64,000 bases of DNA from Parerythrobacter_A sp963799315 (GCA_963799315.1 CAWCWP010000001.1:1178001-1242000), one strand, 5' to 3'; shown: positions 1 to 10,360, counted from the stretch's first letter. The notes: generated from the sequence alone by a model not told the origin. Program-made: numbers and translations.

Positions 1-1148
1 AAAATCGGGTTCTTTTTCTTCTTCTCGTTGCGGAAGCGTTGCAGCTGGCTGATCCAGCGCACCTTGCCCGTCGTTCGCGCAATGGCGAGCAGGCGCGCAT
101 CGTCGGTCAGCGCGAAGATCCACTCGCCCGCTATCGCCGGGGTCGAAATGCCCGCGACGTTCAGCTCCCATGCGCGTTGCCCGGTGACCAGCTCGTACGC
201 CGCCATGCGTCCGCCCTGCCCCAGCGCATACACGCGGCCATCGTCGATAATCGGATCGGCATCGATATCGTAGAGCGAGCCGACCGAAGTGGAGATGGAC
301 GTCAGCGCCAGCGCATCGGACCACAGCGTGCGACCGTTTTCATAGCGATAGGCGACCAGCTCGCCCGAACTGTATCCGGCAACGACCGTGCCCTGTCCGG
401 CGGCGGGCGCAGCGACGCCGAACACGCCCGCCTGCGCTGTCGAGCCCGATTCGCGCCACTGCGTTTTGCCGTCGGTGACATCCAGCGCGTGGATCTGGTT
501 GTCCTGCGTCATCACGAACACCGAATTGAACGCAATCGTCGGCGATCCGCGCAGCGGCCCGGCGGGTGTCACCGACCAGATTTCCGATCCGTTCGTCGCA
601 TCCAGCGCCACGACCTGTCCGGTGCCGCTGGTCGCATAAACGCGGCCATTGTCATAGCTTGCCCCGCCCCCGAAGGCCGCTGCGGACAGCCCCTCGGCCA
701 CCGGCAGGCGATAGGTCCAGCGCCGCGCGCCGCTCTGCGCGTCGAAGGCATTGACAACACCGTCCGTGCCGACCGCATACAGCCCGCCACCACCGATGAC
801 CGGTGCCGCCGCAAGCCGCCTGCGATTGCTGGAACCGGCAACCTGCGCGGTCCAGGCAGGCGACGGATTATCGGAAATTGCGAGATGCCCGTTGGACTTG
901 CCCGCATTGCCGCCATTCTGTGCCCACTCGGCATTCGCGCGCGCGGGCGGCAGCACCACTGCGACGGATTGCAGCGCCTGGTCGATCTGCGCGCCGGTCT
1001 GGATGCGCGAGAGCACCGGAACGCGGTCGCCCGTCGTCGGCGTGGTCTTCGGCTCGCTATTGCCGCCGATGATGCCGCAACCCGACAGGGCCAGAGCAGC
1101 GCCAGCCGAAATGGCAGCCCGTGCGAGAAAGCCTTGGTAAAAACGCAT
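1..1148 (-). CDS. bamB: Outer membrane assembly factor BamB (3' end outside window)
   Basis: BamB is the PQQ-type beta-propeller lipoprotein of the BAM complex, which inserts beta-barrel proteins into the outer membrane. The reading frame from the ATG at 1148 runs open to the left edge, so the C-terminus is missing. The N-terminus has a signal peptide ending in a lipobox (LSGC, about residues 21-24). It is followed by repeated blade motifs such as GLYAVGTDGVVNAFDAQSG, typical of PQQ repeats. The gene starts 49 bases after the yfgM-like gene, the same order as yfgM-bamB in other proteobacteria; der would be expected next. The frame is in phase at both ends of the visible part. Recognition of the family is firm. 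Confidence 0.93.
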   Translation of the reverse strand, partial: MRFYQGFLARAAISAGAALALSGCGIIGGNSEPKTTPTTGDRVPVLSRIQTGAQIDQALQSVAVVLPPARANAEWAQNGGNAGKSNGHLAISDNPSPAWTAQVAGSSNRRRLAAAPVIGGGGLYAVGTDGVVNAFDAQSGARRWTYRLPVAEGLSAAAFGGGASYDNGRVYATSGTGQVVALDATNGSEIWSVTPAGPLRGSPTIAFNSVFVMTQDNQIHALDVTDGKTQWRESGSTAQAGVFGVAAPAAGQGTVVAGYSSGELVAYRYENGRTLWSDALALTSISTSVGSLYDIDADPIIDDGRVYALGQGGRMAAYELVTGQRAWELNVAGISTPAIAGEWIFALTDDARLLAIARTTGKVRWISQLQRFRNEKKKKNPI

Positions 1149-1197
1149 ATCCAAAATCCTCTATCGGCCCATCGCGCGCATCGGCGCGGCGGTGGCC

Positions 1198-2035
1198 TTA
1201 TTGTGCGGCGGCAGGGGCATTGCCCTGTTCGCCCGCTGGCACGGCCAGCTCTTCCATGATTTCATCGACATCCACGATTGCATCGACGCCCAGCAGTCCC
1301 GCCATCTGGCGCGCGCGCGAACGCAGGCTTTCCGGCACGTCTTCCGCCTTGGCAATCGAGGCAAACAGCGCGCCCGCCTGCGCATCCTTGTCCTGGTCGA
1401 GATACGTCATGGCCAGCATCTCGCCCGCGCTACCGAAGAACGGGCGGTCCGGCTTGGCCAGCGGCTCCAGCGCCGCGACGATATCGGCGGGCTTCATCGT
1501 ATCGAACCGCGCCGCAACATCGCGCACCGTCGCCAGTTCGCGCAGCGCCTGCGGGCGCATCGCCATTGGCCGCGACCGCCGCATAAAGCTTCGCCGCATC
1601 GGCATTGCGACCGTCCTGCTGCGCAATGCCCGCTTTCAGCATCTGCGCATTGATTGCCGCCAGTCCCTCGCCATCGGCAATCAGCGTATCGAGCTGGCCA
1701 TCCGCCGTTTGCAGATTGCCCGCCTCCAACTGGTCAAGCGCGCCAACCAGCGCCTCGCTATCGGCTTCCATCGCGGCTTCGCGCTGGCTGTCCCAATACA
1801 GATAAGCGGCAAACGCCAGCAGGCCGACGACCAGCACCGCGATGACGATACGCCCGTAGGTTTTCGCAAAGTCCGTATAGCGATCCTGCCGCACGGCATC
1901 GTCGATCTCGCGCAGCAGCACTTCGTCCTCGGCGGCTTTACGCTTTGCCTTACGATCATCGGCGCGATCTTCCGCGCGCGGTTGAGCCGTCGCGGGAGGT
2001 GTTGCCGGGGGAGTGTTTGTCGGGGGTAGGGCCAC
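1198..2035 (-). CDS. YfgM-like tetratricopeptide membrane protein (frameshifted)
   Basis: A YfgM/TPR_21-type protein: a charged cytoplasmic N-terminus, one membrane segment (about residues 63-83, IVIAVLVVGLLAFAAYLYW), then a periplasmic TPR-like region rich in Ala and Leu. In E. coli, YfgM is an ancillary subunit of the SecYEG translocon and works with periplasmic chaperones. The start chosen is the GTG at 2035, with AGGAAG about 11 bases upstream. The frame breaks near 1565. Removing one base joins the N-terminal part to a C-terminal part ending at 1198. The gene lies directly upstream of bamB and is probably co-transcribed with it. The family call is good; the exact start is less certain. 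Confidence 0.8.
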
Positions 2036-2151
2036 GCGGGGGCGCTTCCTGTCTGCAAAAGTTGGCGGAAAAAGACTGTGCGCGCGTCTTTAACCGATGA
2101 TGGCAAGGATGCAATTCTTCGCGCGCCGCGCGTGAATGCGGACTGAAGCCG

Positions 2152-3300
2152 TCAGGCCAGCGTGCGGCCCATCGCGGAGCCATAAAGCCGGCGATACGTG
2201 TCGAGCATCCGGCGTTCGTCATATTCCGCGACGGCGCGCTGGCGGTTTTCCTCACCCACCGCCTTGCGCAAGGCATCGTCGGCGGCGAGCTTTTCAAGCG
2301 CGGATGCGAGCGCGCTGTCGTCGCCGGCGGGAATGACGAAGGGCGTATTGGCGGGCGCGACCATGTCCGCCACATCGCCGACATCGGGCGCGACCACCGG
2401 ACGACCGGCCGCCATCGCCTCCACGACCGAGATCGGAAACTGCTCGGTGTCGGACGACAGCGCGAAGATATCGAACAGTCCGACGAACCGCGCCGGATCG
2501 GGCACGAAGCCGGGAAGGTGGACGCGGTGTCCGATATCGAGGCGGTTTGCCTCGTCGCGGATGGCGGCCTCTTCCGGACCTTCGCCCACGATCACCAGCT
2601 GCCACGGTTCGGGCAGCGTCCGGAACGCGCGCACCAGCGCGGGCAGGTTCTTTACCCGCCGCAGGCCGGCAAGAGTGCCGACCCAGCGCTCCTCGCGCCG
2701 CTTGATGACACCGCGCAGCGCATCGGGCTTTGGCTTTTTGGCAAAGGCGCGCGTGTCGATCCCGTTGGCGATGCGCTTCACCCGACCCAGCGGCTGCTGC
2801 CAGGTTTCCAGCGCGATTTCTTCCAGCGTTTCGGACGGCACGACCAGCCCCGACGCCTTGCCCAGCGCGATCCGCCGGTACCAGTTGCGCGTCGTCTTCA
2901 ACCCGTCGCGCTCGTCCTCGTTGAACCCGTCTTCGTGATGCACCAGCGACGGCAAGCCGAGGTGCTCGCGGAACAGCGTATGCGCCATCACCGCATCCAT
3001 CGCGCCCCAGTTGTAGGTCAGCACCAGGTCGAACGGCTTCATCGCGCGGGCGATACGGTTCAGCCGTCCCGGCGTGGGGCGACCGCGCAGCGACGGAAAG
3101 TCGGTTGGGAAGCTCGCCTTCACACCGCGCGCAATATGCGCCTTTGCCGCGAGTTGCGAAGGATCGGCGGACACGATCGTATGCTGCGCCTGCTTGCCCA
3201 AGGCATTCATGATCTGGACCGAGCGCAGTTCCTTGCCGCCTGCCGCAAATGTAGAATGCAGGTGCAGGATGCGCGCCGCCTTTTCCCCTTTCGCGCTCAT
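2152..3300 (-). CDS. Glycosyltransferase family 4
   Basis: An intact 382-residue GT-B fold glycosyltransferase. The N-terminal Rossmann domain has the HLHSTFAAGGKE loop near residue 15. The C-terminal domain carries a GT4 nucleotide-sugar binding region with an E-x7-E pattern (SDTEQFPISVVEAMAAG, about residues 282-298). Such enzymes transfer a sugar from an NDP-sugar donor during polysaccharide, LPS or glycolipid synthesis. The acceptor cannot be read from sequence. The ATG at 3300 overlaps the stop of the upstream hydrolase gene by four bases (ATGA), implying translational coupling. No other cell-envelope sugar genes are adjacent, so its pathway is unknown. Confidence 0.85.
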   Translation of the reverse strand: MSAKGEKAARILHLHSTFAAGGKELRSVQIMNALGKQAQHTIVSADPSQLAAKAHIARGVKASFPTDFPSLRGRPTPGRLNRIARAMKPFDLVLTYNWGAMDAVMAHTLFREHLGLPSLVHHEDGFNEDERDGLKTTRNWYRRIALGKASGLVVPSETLEEIALETWQQPLGRVKRIANGIDTRAFAKKPKPDALRGVIKRREERWVGTLAGLRRVKNLPALVRAFRTLPEPWQLVIVGEGPEEAAIRDEANRLDIGHRVHLPGFVPDPARFVGLFDIFALSSDTEQFPISVVEAMAAGRPVVAPDVGDVADMVAPANTPFVIPAGDDSALASALEKLAADDALRKAVGEENRQRAVAEYDERRMLDTYRRLYGSAMGRTLA

Positions 3301-4191
3301 GCGATATCGGCCAGCAAGGCTTCGATGGCAGCGAGCGCAGCCGGCTCGGTCAGCAAGGGAGCATGGCCGATGTCGGGCACCGTAACCGCCGCCGCACCGG
3401 GCAGGCGCGCCTGCATCCTGGCGTAGGTTTCAGGCGAGAGCAGGTTCGACAATGCCCCGCGCACCAGCAGCACCGGTTTTCCATCCAGACTTTCGAATGC
3501 GGGCCACAGGTCGGGCGGCGCGGCGCCATCGTCTTGCGCGAAAGGCTCGGCAATCTTCATGTCGTAATCATACCCGATGCGCCCGCTCTGCTGCACTTCC
3601 ATCCCCCGCTTGGCCATTGCCAGCCAGTCTTCCAGTTCGAATGCAGGATGCGCACCCGCATGGAGGTCTTCCAATGCACGCGCAGCATGAATCCAGGTCG
3701 GATAGCTACGCCCCTGCCCCACATACCCGCGAATATGGTCCAGTCCGGCTGCGTCGATTTCCGGGCCGATATCGTTCAGCACCGCCGCCGCGATCCGGTC
3801 CGGCTGGTGCGCCGACAGCAGCATGGTCATCAATCCGCCCAGTGACGTGCCGATAAAAACCGCGCGCGAAATGCTTTCCCGGTCGAGCAGCGCCAGCACA
3901 TCGGCGACATAGGTCTGCGGGGTGTAGGTCGCGGGGTCCGCAGCATATTCGCTTTTGCCGCGCCCGCGCATGTCGGGCACGATCACGCGGCGGGTTGCCG
4001 CAAGCCGGCTTGGCCAGACCGGCAAAATCGCGCCCGTTGCGGGTCAGGCCATGCAGGCAGATGATCGGCGTATCTCTGGCCGTGCCCGCAGCCGGATAGT
4101 CGCGATAATGCAGCGCCAGCCCCTCGGCGCTGAGCCATGTTCCGTCGCTGTAATTCCGCTCGTCATCGCGCTGCGTCGTCATGCCGTTCAC
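3297..4191 (-). CDS. Alpha/beta hydrolase (frameshifted)
   Basis: An alpha/beta-hydrolase fold protein. It has an oxyanion-hole region (CLHGLTRNGRDFAGLA) near residue 47, a nucleophile elbow GTSLGG and a C-terminal catalytic His in DIGHAPLL. The substrate is unknown; haloperoxidase-, lactonase- or esterase-like roles are possible. The frame breaks at about 4010, in a TT pair on the plus strand. Dropping one base joins GLA to the downstream segment (RLAATRRVIVPDMRGRG), a normal family sequence. The start is the ATG at 4191, and the stop overlaps the glycosyltransferase start. The divergent selO starts 59 bases away. Confidence 0.8.
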
Positions 4192-4250
4192 ATCCGTTAT
4201 CTGTCCGCTTTCCCATTGCAGCTTTCACCGTGGCGCGCCACACGCTTGGC

Positions 4251-5644
4251 ATGACCGGCGCATCCTATCGTCCCGAAACACCCATCGTTTCGCTTGCCGA
4301 CTGGCTAGCGGACCCGGTCGAGGCAGCGCAATTCCCGCAGACACGCTTGCGATACTGGAACGAGCATGCCGCCGCCAGCATTGGCTTGGACACTTTGTCG
4401 GACGCGGAAAAAATCGCCCATTTCGGGCGTTTCGCGGCGTTGCCGGACAATCTGCCGCAACCGCTGGCGCTGCGCTATCACGGCCACCAGTTCCGCAATT
4501 ACAATCCCGATATCGGTGACGGGCGCGGCTTCCTGTTCGCCCAGATGCGCGACGATAGGGGGCGGTTGCTCGATTGCGGCACGAAGGGATCGGGCCGCAC
4601 GCCGCACAGCCGGTCGGGCGACGGACGGCTGACCCTGAAAGGCGCGGTGCGCGAGATACTGGCCACCGAAATGCTGGAGGCTCTGGGCGTTTACACCTCG
4701 AAGACGCTTGCCGTGGTGGAAACGGGAGAGGCACTGCAGCGCGGCGACGAACCATCGCCTACCCGCTCCGCCGTGATGACCCGGCTAAGCCACGGCCATA
4801 TCCGCTTCGGCACGTTCCAGCGGCTGCTCGCGCTGGAGCAGCCGGAGAATATGGCGCAGCTGGTGGACTATTGCCTGACGCAGTTTCCCGGCCCGCCCCC
4901 GCCGCCGATGTCGCCGATGGCGACGAACCGGCCGTGCAATTGCTGCATCAGGTGGTGGAACGCTCGGCCGATCTGGCGGCAAGCTGGATGGTCGCGGGGT
5001 TCGTCCACGGTGTGCTGAACACCGACAACATGAACATCTCCGGCGAGAGCTTCGATTACGGACCGTGGCGCTGGCTGCCGCGCTGGGATGCCGCATTCAC
5101 CGCCGCCTATTTCGATCACCAGGGCCTTTATGCGTTCGGCCGCCAGCCCGAAGCGGTGCACTGGAATTGCGGGCAGCTGGCGGTTGCGCTGCGGGCGTTG
5201 GCCGACGCGCCGCCCCTGATTGCGGCGCTGGACCGGTTCGGCCCGCTTTACATGGACGCCATCGGGCGACGCTGGTGCTGGCGGCTTGGGGTGGAGCCGG
5301 GCGATGCGGAAACGAACGGGCGAATCGTAGCCGCCAGCGAAGCGCAGATGCGCGCCAGCGGCGTATCGCCCGACCTGTTCTTTCACACCCATCGCGGCGG
5401 ACGGGATGCCGGTGGCGAGCTGCGCGAGGCGCTTGCCGACCCGACACCGGTCGAGAACGACGATCCCTATTGGGATGGCGAGCCGGAATCGATGCTCATC
5501 GACGAAGTCGAAGTGATCTGGAGCGCCATCGACCGCGAGGATGACTGGGAGCCGCTATATCGCAAGGTCGATGCGATCGGGCGATGGGCCGCGCGCTTGG
5601 TCCGCCTCCGGTTGCAGCCGGACACAGGTAGAACGAGCGCCTAA
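4251..5644 (+). CDS. selO: Protein adenylyltransferase SelO family (frameshifted)
   Basis: A SelO (YdiU/UPF0061) pseudokinase-fold enzyme that transfers AMP from ATP to Ser/Thr/Tyr of protein substrates and is linked to redox stress in other bacteria. Visible family signatures include RYHGHQFRNYNPDIGDGRG, the KGSGRTPHSRSGDGRL loop, and the metal-binding segment GVLNTDNMNISGESFDYGP. The length, about 464 codons, fits the family. The ATG at 4251 is chosen because homology begins there (RPETPIVSLADWLADP). The frame changes within a C/G-rich run near 4890. The shift is +2, so one base seems missing. Its TAA overlaps the TAG of the convergent gene in the tetranucleotide CTAA at 5641-5644. Confidence 0.88.
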
Positions 5645-6195
5645 CCCGCTGCTCCGGGTATCATTTCCAGCGGCTGCAAATCGATACCGACCAGCTTCCA
5701 CCGGCCCTGCTCCCACTGGAAATACAGGTCGAAGGCCAAGCTGCTCGGGCGCATCTGGAACATACCCTGCACGCGGAAGATGTCCTCGCGCACCATCTGG
5801 GGTGCCTGCGTATAAGTCGGCGGGACCAGCAGCGCGTTGGACAGGTCGGCGCGCGAATTGCGGATGGTCGCGAAAATCTCGGTCAGGCGCGCGGCATTGT
5901 TCTGGATCTGGAAACCCTGCGCGGAAATGTCGCGCAGCACCGAATAATTGCCGGACAGGTTTGCGTGATCGACCGCAGCCATGATCGACCAGATCATCTT
6001 CGACAGTTCGAGCTGGCTGGGCGTCGGGCGGATCGAGGGTGGCGGCTGGATCTGCGGTTGTGCCACCGATTGCCCCGGCGCGAGCGGCTGTTGCTGTGCC
6101 AGTGCGGGCGTAGCGGAAACGGTCAGGGCGACTGCAACGAAAAATGCCGGAGCACGAGGCCCCGGCATCTTCGATTTTGGTTCGGTCATTCTCAT
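5641..6195 (-). CDS. Conserved periplasmic protein of unknown function
   Basis: A 184-residue secreted protein that I cannot name. It has an N-terminal signal peptide (hydrophobic FFVAVALTVSATPALA, cleavage probably after ALA). A Pro/Gln-rich linker follows, then a compact domain beginning near residue 60 with aromatic and Asp/Asn-rich segments such as DLYFQWEQGRWKLVGIDL at the C-terminus. That terminal pattern resembles small SnoaL/NTF2-like folds, but this is only an impression. Three ATG codons (6195, 6189, 6168) are possible starts. It follows the autotransporter gene by 18 bases on the same strand and may be co-transcribed. Its stop overlaps that of selO. Confidence 0.6.
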   Translation of the reverse strand: MRMTEPKSKMPGPRAPAFFVAVALTVSATPALAQQQPLAPGQSVAQPQIQPPPSIRPTPSQLELSKMIWSIMAAVDHANLSGNYSVLRDISAQGFQIQNNAARLTEIFATIRNSRADLSNALLVPPTYTQAPQMVREDIFRVQGMFQMRPSSLAFDLYFQWEQGRWKLVGIDLQPLEMIPGAAG

Positions 6196-6213
6196 GACCG
6201 CGCTTGTAATCGC

Positions 6214-8556
6214 TTACCAGGCGACTTGGAAGCCACCACGCGCGCCGACTTCGCCGCTGTCGAAACCGACACCGACACCCGCAGAGAATGCGGCGTTTTC
6301 ACTGACCCGTGCGGACATGGCGACCGTACCGGCACCCTGGTTCTCGAAGTAACCGACGCCACCCGACAGGGCGAAGCTGGTACCGGCTGGCAGGCCGGGC
6401 GATTCCATGGCCAGCGCCATTGCGACACCTTCGTTGGACCGGTCGATCGCCGCGCGGTTGTCTGCCGAGGCAGCGAACAGCGTGTTGATCTGGCCCGTCT
6501 GGGCCGAGGTCAGCGCCTGCAGCGCAGTCACATTGGTGCCCAGCGTACCGATGGCAGCGGTGTTGCCGGCGATATTGTTGGAGTTAACCCCGATGGCTGC
6601 CGTATTGTTGGCCTGAGCAGCACTCGAGAGCGAAAGCGGTCCGGCCCAGCGTACCTGTGGCATCTGTCGTCACTGCGAACAAAGTGCCGGCTTGGCTACC
6701 CGTGCTGGTGTCGAGATTGGTGAGGACGACCTGCCGTCATTCGTTGCCGTTGCACCATTCCCGATTGCGATGGAGTTCATACCCGTAGCAGAAGCCAGGT
6801 TACCGACCGCGACGGAGGTCATGCCGCTCGCCGTAGCGCCTTCGCCGACTGCAACCGAACGCACGCCGCTGGCCGTGGACAGGTGGCCAAGTGCCGTCGC
6901 ACGTTCAGCGGTCGCATTGGCGCGCCAGCCATAGGCCGTGGCACCCGCCCCGACTGCCGAAGACTGCCCGCCAACCACCGTGGTCGAAGGTCCGCTGGCG
7001 ATGGTCGAGAAGCCCGTTGCACCGTCCCGGTTGCCGCCGATGGCGACGGAATCGCCTCCGGTCGCCTGCGCGGTGTTACCGATAGCGATGGCATTGCTGC
7101 CAGAGGCCACGGCATCTTCCGCCCCGGCAAAGCTCTGGTCGCCCGAAGCCGTGGTCTGGTGACCGACAGCCGTGCCCATCGCTCCGGTCGCAACGGCCTG
7201 CCAGCCAAGTGCAGTCGCACCCGGTGTGCTGGCGATCGACTCGCCGCCCAACGCTGTGGTGGAATTACCCGTTGCCAGGGCCGTGTCGCCCAACGCCAAG
7301 GCGTCGATGCCGTTAGCGATGGCTTCGTTGCCGATAGCCGTGGCAAAATCCGTCTGTGCATCGGCATTCTCGCCGATGGCGACGGAGCGAATACCCTGCG
7401 CCGTTGCCAGATGACCAAGTGCCGTTGCACGTTCGGCACCTGCTGCGGCGCGCCAGCCGAACGCTGTCGCTCCCGGGCCTGTAGCGACGCTCTCGCCGCC
7501 CACCGTCGTAGTCGAATTACCGGTGGCGACTGCCGTGTCACCTACGGCCAGAGCGTCGATGCCGTTGGCAATGGCTTCGTTACCGATGGCCGTTGCGAAA
7601 TCCGTCTGTGCATCGGCGTTCTCGCCGATGGCGACGGAGCGTACACCTTGCGCGGTGGCAAGATGCCCCAGAGCGGTTGCGCGCTCGGCATTCGCTGCCG
7701 ACTGCCAGCCGAAAGCCGTCGCACCCGGTCCGGTCGCGACGCTTTCCCCGCCAACCGACGTAGTCGAATTGCCCGTCGCAACGGCGGTATCGCCGATCGC
7801 GAGGGCGTCGATACCATTGGCTATCGATTCATTGCCGATGGCAGTGGCGAAATCGCTCTGCGCGTCGGCATTCTCGCCAACGGCGATTGAACGCACCCCT
7901 TGCGCCGTGGCAAGATGGCCCACAGCGGTCGACCGTTCACCGGTGGCTTCGGAACGCCAGCCGAACGCTGTCGCGGCAGTTGCAGTGGCCAATGCCTGAC
8001 CGCCGACGGCCGTCGTCGATGCGCCGGTGGCTTGCGTCGCGCGTCCCGTCGCATCGTCGCGGTTTCCGCCAATAGCAATGGCGTCGCCGCCGCTCGCCAG
8101 CGCGGTATTGCCAATCGCGATTGCATTGTCGCCCGAAGCGACTGCATCTTCGCCACCGGCAAAGCTCTGGTCGCCCGATGCGGTGGTCTGGTGGCCGACC
8201 GCCGTGCCCATCGCGCCGGTTGCGACAGCTTGCCAGCCGAGCGCAGTCGATCCCGGCGTCGACGCCACGCTTTCGCCGCCCACGGCTGTCGTGGAGTTAC
8301 CGGTTGCCTGTGCGTCCGTGCCGACAGCCAGCGCATCGATACCGCGCGCCAGAGCATTCTGCCCGCAGGCAAGCGCGGTGTCGTTGTCCGAAGCTGCACC
8401 CGCTGTCGTATCACCTGCCGATGCGTTGTCGCTTTCGTCGGTATCGAGCAAGCATTCCTCTGCCGCAGCAGGTGCTGGGGCAATCGCCACAGAAGCGAGT
8501 GCAAGGCTCGAAGCGGAACCGGCCAGGACAGCAAATTTCTTCAGATCAATACGCAT
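6214..8556 (-). CDS. YadA-like trimeric autotransporter / head-repeat adhesin (two compensating frameshifts)
   Basis: A type Vc secretion protein. It has a signal peptide (start ATG at 8556 with GGAGAGAGAAG upstream; a further in-frame ATG at 8589 lacks such a site). A long head follows, made of about 14-residue YadA/Hia-type repeats (forms like AIGNGATATG, TAVGHQTTASG, SVAIGENADAQ). A short C-terminal anchor rich in Gly ends in GGFQVAW. The head should form a left-handed beta-roll on the cell surface; the anchor forms a trimeric barrel. At about 6728 the frame shifts by +2 and near 6632 it returns to the original phase, so a stop at 6670 is probably artificial. The stalk is very short. Adhesion or autoaggregation is inferred. 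Confidence 0.85.
6950..8320 (-). repeat. Internal 252-bp (84-aa) repeats in the autotransporter head
   Basis: Within the head region the DNA repeats with a period of 252 bp, which equals six 14-residue motifs. Equivalent positions (the GAATTAC-like words at 7262, 7514 and 7766) are exactly 252 bases apart. A fourth related position lies at 8294. The flanking blocks at about 7030-7260 and 8060-8290 also match each other closely. The unit is in phase with translation, so unit gain or loss would change adhesin length without breaking the frame. Confidence 0.7.
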
Positions 8557-8939
8557 GGTGTTACTTCTCTCTCCCAGACCCACGGACATGGGTTTTATCT
8601 GTGGCGATATCGCCTTTTCGCAGTCGCCAGCTTCCCAAGTCCTGTCTGAATTTCGGTAACTATCGACTACTTCGGGTGGACCGGTGTCTCAGATGCAACA
8701 ACATAGCAAGACAGGTTAACCAATTTACACTACCATCCACACGAACCGTCTTCATGCAAATCGACGGGGCAAATCGATGGGGGAAGGAAACTGCCCTTCC
8801 CTGCAATTTGACCGCTAATGCCCAACTGTGACAGGGCACTTCAGCTGGGCGTCTTGGTCGTAAGGAATTGACCTTATGCGCGTGTGGTTTATCGGGCGCA
8901 GGCCCCTTTGCAGGCGTAGGTTTGGGAGACGGTATCCAC
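8557..8939. promoter_or_regulatory. Divergent intergenic region between autotransporter and astD
   Basis: A 383-bp region without a credible gene, lower in GC than its flanks. It must hold both divergent promoters. For astD a weak candidate is TTGACC (8868-8873), 16 bases, TATCGG (8890-8895). A hairpin GGGAAGG-7nt-CCTTCCC lies at 8781-8801. I see no clear minus-strand promoter for the autotransporter. GGAGAGAGAAG at its start is the ribosome binding site. Confidence 0.4.
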
Positions 8940-10355
8940 GTGTCGGAACAGCAGATCGTATCCGTCGAACCCGCCACCGGTGCGGAGGTCTGGCGCGGCA
9001 AGGTCGATGACATCGACGCCGTGGTCGATCGCGCGCGCCGCGCGTGGCCCGCCTGGGCCGCGCAACCGCTTGCCACGCGGATCGAACTGTGCCGCCGTTT
9101 CGTGAACGAGGTTCGCAAGGAAGCCGACCTGCTCGCCACTACCATCGCGCGCGAAACCGGCAAGCCGATGTGGGAAGCGCGCACCGAAGTCGATGCGGTG
9201 ATGGCCAAGGTGGACATCTCCGTCAGTGCCTATGCCGAGCGCACCGGCCAGAAGAAGCTCGACAGCGCGATGAAGGGCACCTCCGCCGTCCGGCACAAGC
9301 CGCATGGCGTGATGGTGGTGCTTGGCCCGTATAATTTCCCCGCCCACCTGCCCAACGGCCATATCGTACCCGCCCTGATCGCGGGCAATGTCGTGATCTT
9401 CAAACCCAGCGAGAAGACGCCCGCCACCGGCGAGCTGCTGATGCAGTGCTTCAACCGCGCTGGCATCTCCGCCGCCGTGGCGCAGTTCTGCGTGGGCGGG
9501 CCGGACGAGGGCAAGGCGCTGGTCGCGCATCGCGGCGTGGACGGCGTGCTGTTCACCGGCTCCGCGCAAGTCGGCATCGCCATCAACAAGCGGCTGGCCA
9601 ACAATCCGGGCAAGATCGTTGCGCTGGAAATGGGCGGCAACAATCCCATCGTGGTGATCGACACGCCCAAGATTACCGACGCCGCCACGCTCATTATACA
9701 AAGCGCCTTCACCACCGCCGGACAACGCTGCACGGCGGCGCGGCGGCTGATCGTGAAGGACAGCATGTATGCCCCGCTGATCGACGAGCTGAAGACGCTG
9801 ACCTCACGCCTGATCGTGGGCGAACCCTTTGCCGAGCCTGCGCCCTTCATGGGGCCGGTGATCGACAATGCGACGGCGGACCAGCTGGTCGAGAGCTTCC
9901 TCTATTTCCTGTCCAACGGCGGCAAGGCGATCCGGCACATGACGCGGCCCGACGACAACCTGCCCTTCCTGTCGCCCGGCATCATCGACACCACCGCGAT
10001 GACCGACCGTCCCGATGTCGAGCTGTTCGGCCCCTTGCTGCAAGTCATCCGCGTCAAGGATTTCGAGGCCGGTATCGCCGAGGCAAACCGGACGCGGTTC
10101 GGCCTGTCCGCATCGCTGATCGGCGGAAACCCGCAGGATTACAACAAGTTCTGGGCCAATATCCGCGCGGGCATCATCAACTGGAACCGTCCGACCAGCG
10201 GCGCATCGTCGGCGGCACCGTTCGGCGGGCTGGGCTTGTCGGGCAACCACCGTCCCGCCGCCTTTTACGCCGCCGATTATTGCGCGTATCCCGTCGCCAG
10301 CACCGAAATGGAGCAGCCGCGCGCCACCATCGGCGTGGGTCTTTCCAGCGGCTGA
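8940..10355 (+). CDS. astD: Succinylglutamate-semialdehyde dehydrogenase AstD
   Basis: An NAD(P)-dependent aldehyde dehydrogenase. Full-length similarity to AstD makes N-succinylglutamate semialdehyde oxidation to N-succinylglutamate, the fourth step of the arginine succinyltransferase (AST) pathway, the likely reaction. Visible motifs are the cofactor loop LFTGSAQVG, the catalytic Glu in ALEMGGNNPI, and the catalytic Cys in TTAGQRCTAARR. The start is taken as GTG 8940, preceded by GGGAG about 10 bases upstream, giving 471 residues, normal for AstD. A longer frame begins at TTG 8868 but has no family similarity. No other ast gene is adjacent, so it may also serve another semialdehyde. Confidence 0.88.
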   Translation: MSEQQIVSVEPATGAEVWRGKVDDIDAVVDRARRAWPAWAAQPLATRIELCRRFVNEVRKEADLLATTIARETGKPMWEARTEVDAVMAKVDISVSAYAERTGQKKLDSAMKGTSAVRHKPHGVMVVLGPYNFPAHLPNGHIVPALIAGNVVIFKPSEKTPATGELLMQCFNRAGISAAVAQFCVGGPDEGKALVAHRGVDGVLFTGSAQVGIAINKRLANNPGKIVALEMGGNNPIVVIDTPKITDAATLIIQSAFTTAGQRCTAARRLIVKDSMYAPLIDELKTLTSRLIVGEPFAEPAPFMGPVIDNATADQLVESFLYFLSNGGKAIRHMTRPDDNLPFLSPGIIDTTAMTDRPDVELFGPLLQVIRVKDFEAGIAEANRTRFGLSASLIGGNPQDYNKFWANIRAGIINWNRPTSGASSAAPFGGLGLSGNHRPAAFYAADYCAYPVASTEMEQPRATIGVGLSSG

Positions 10356-10360
10356 GCGCG

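Noticed and set aside
39..1259. 406-codon open frame on the plus strand
   Set aside because: Antisense to bamB and the end of the yfgM-like gene. The protein is Arg/Ala-rich low-complexity, typical of a shadow frame in high-GC DNA.
8660..9217. 185-codon frame on the minus strand in the astD upstream region
   Set aside because: Ser/Arg/Thr-rich, largely antisense to astD, no start signal. A shadow.
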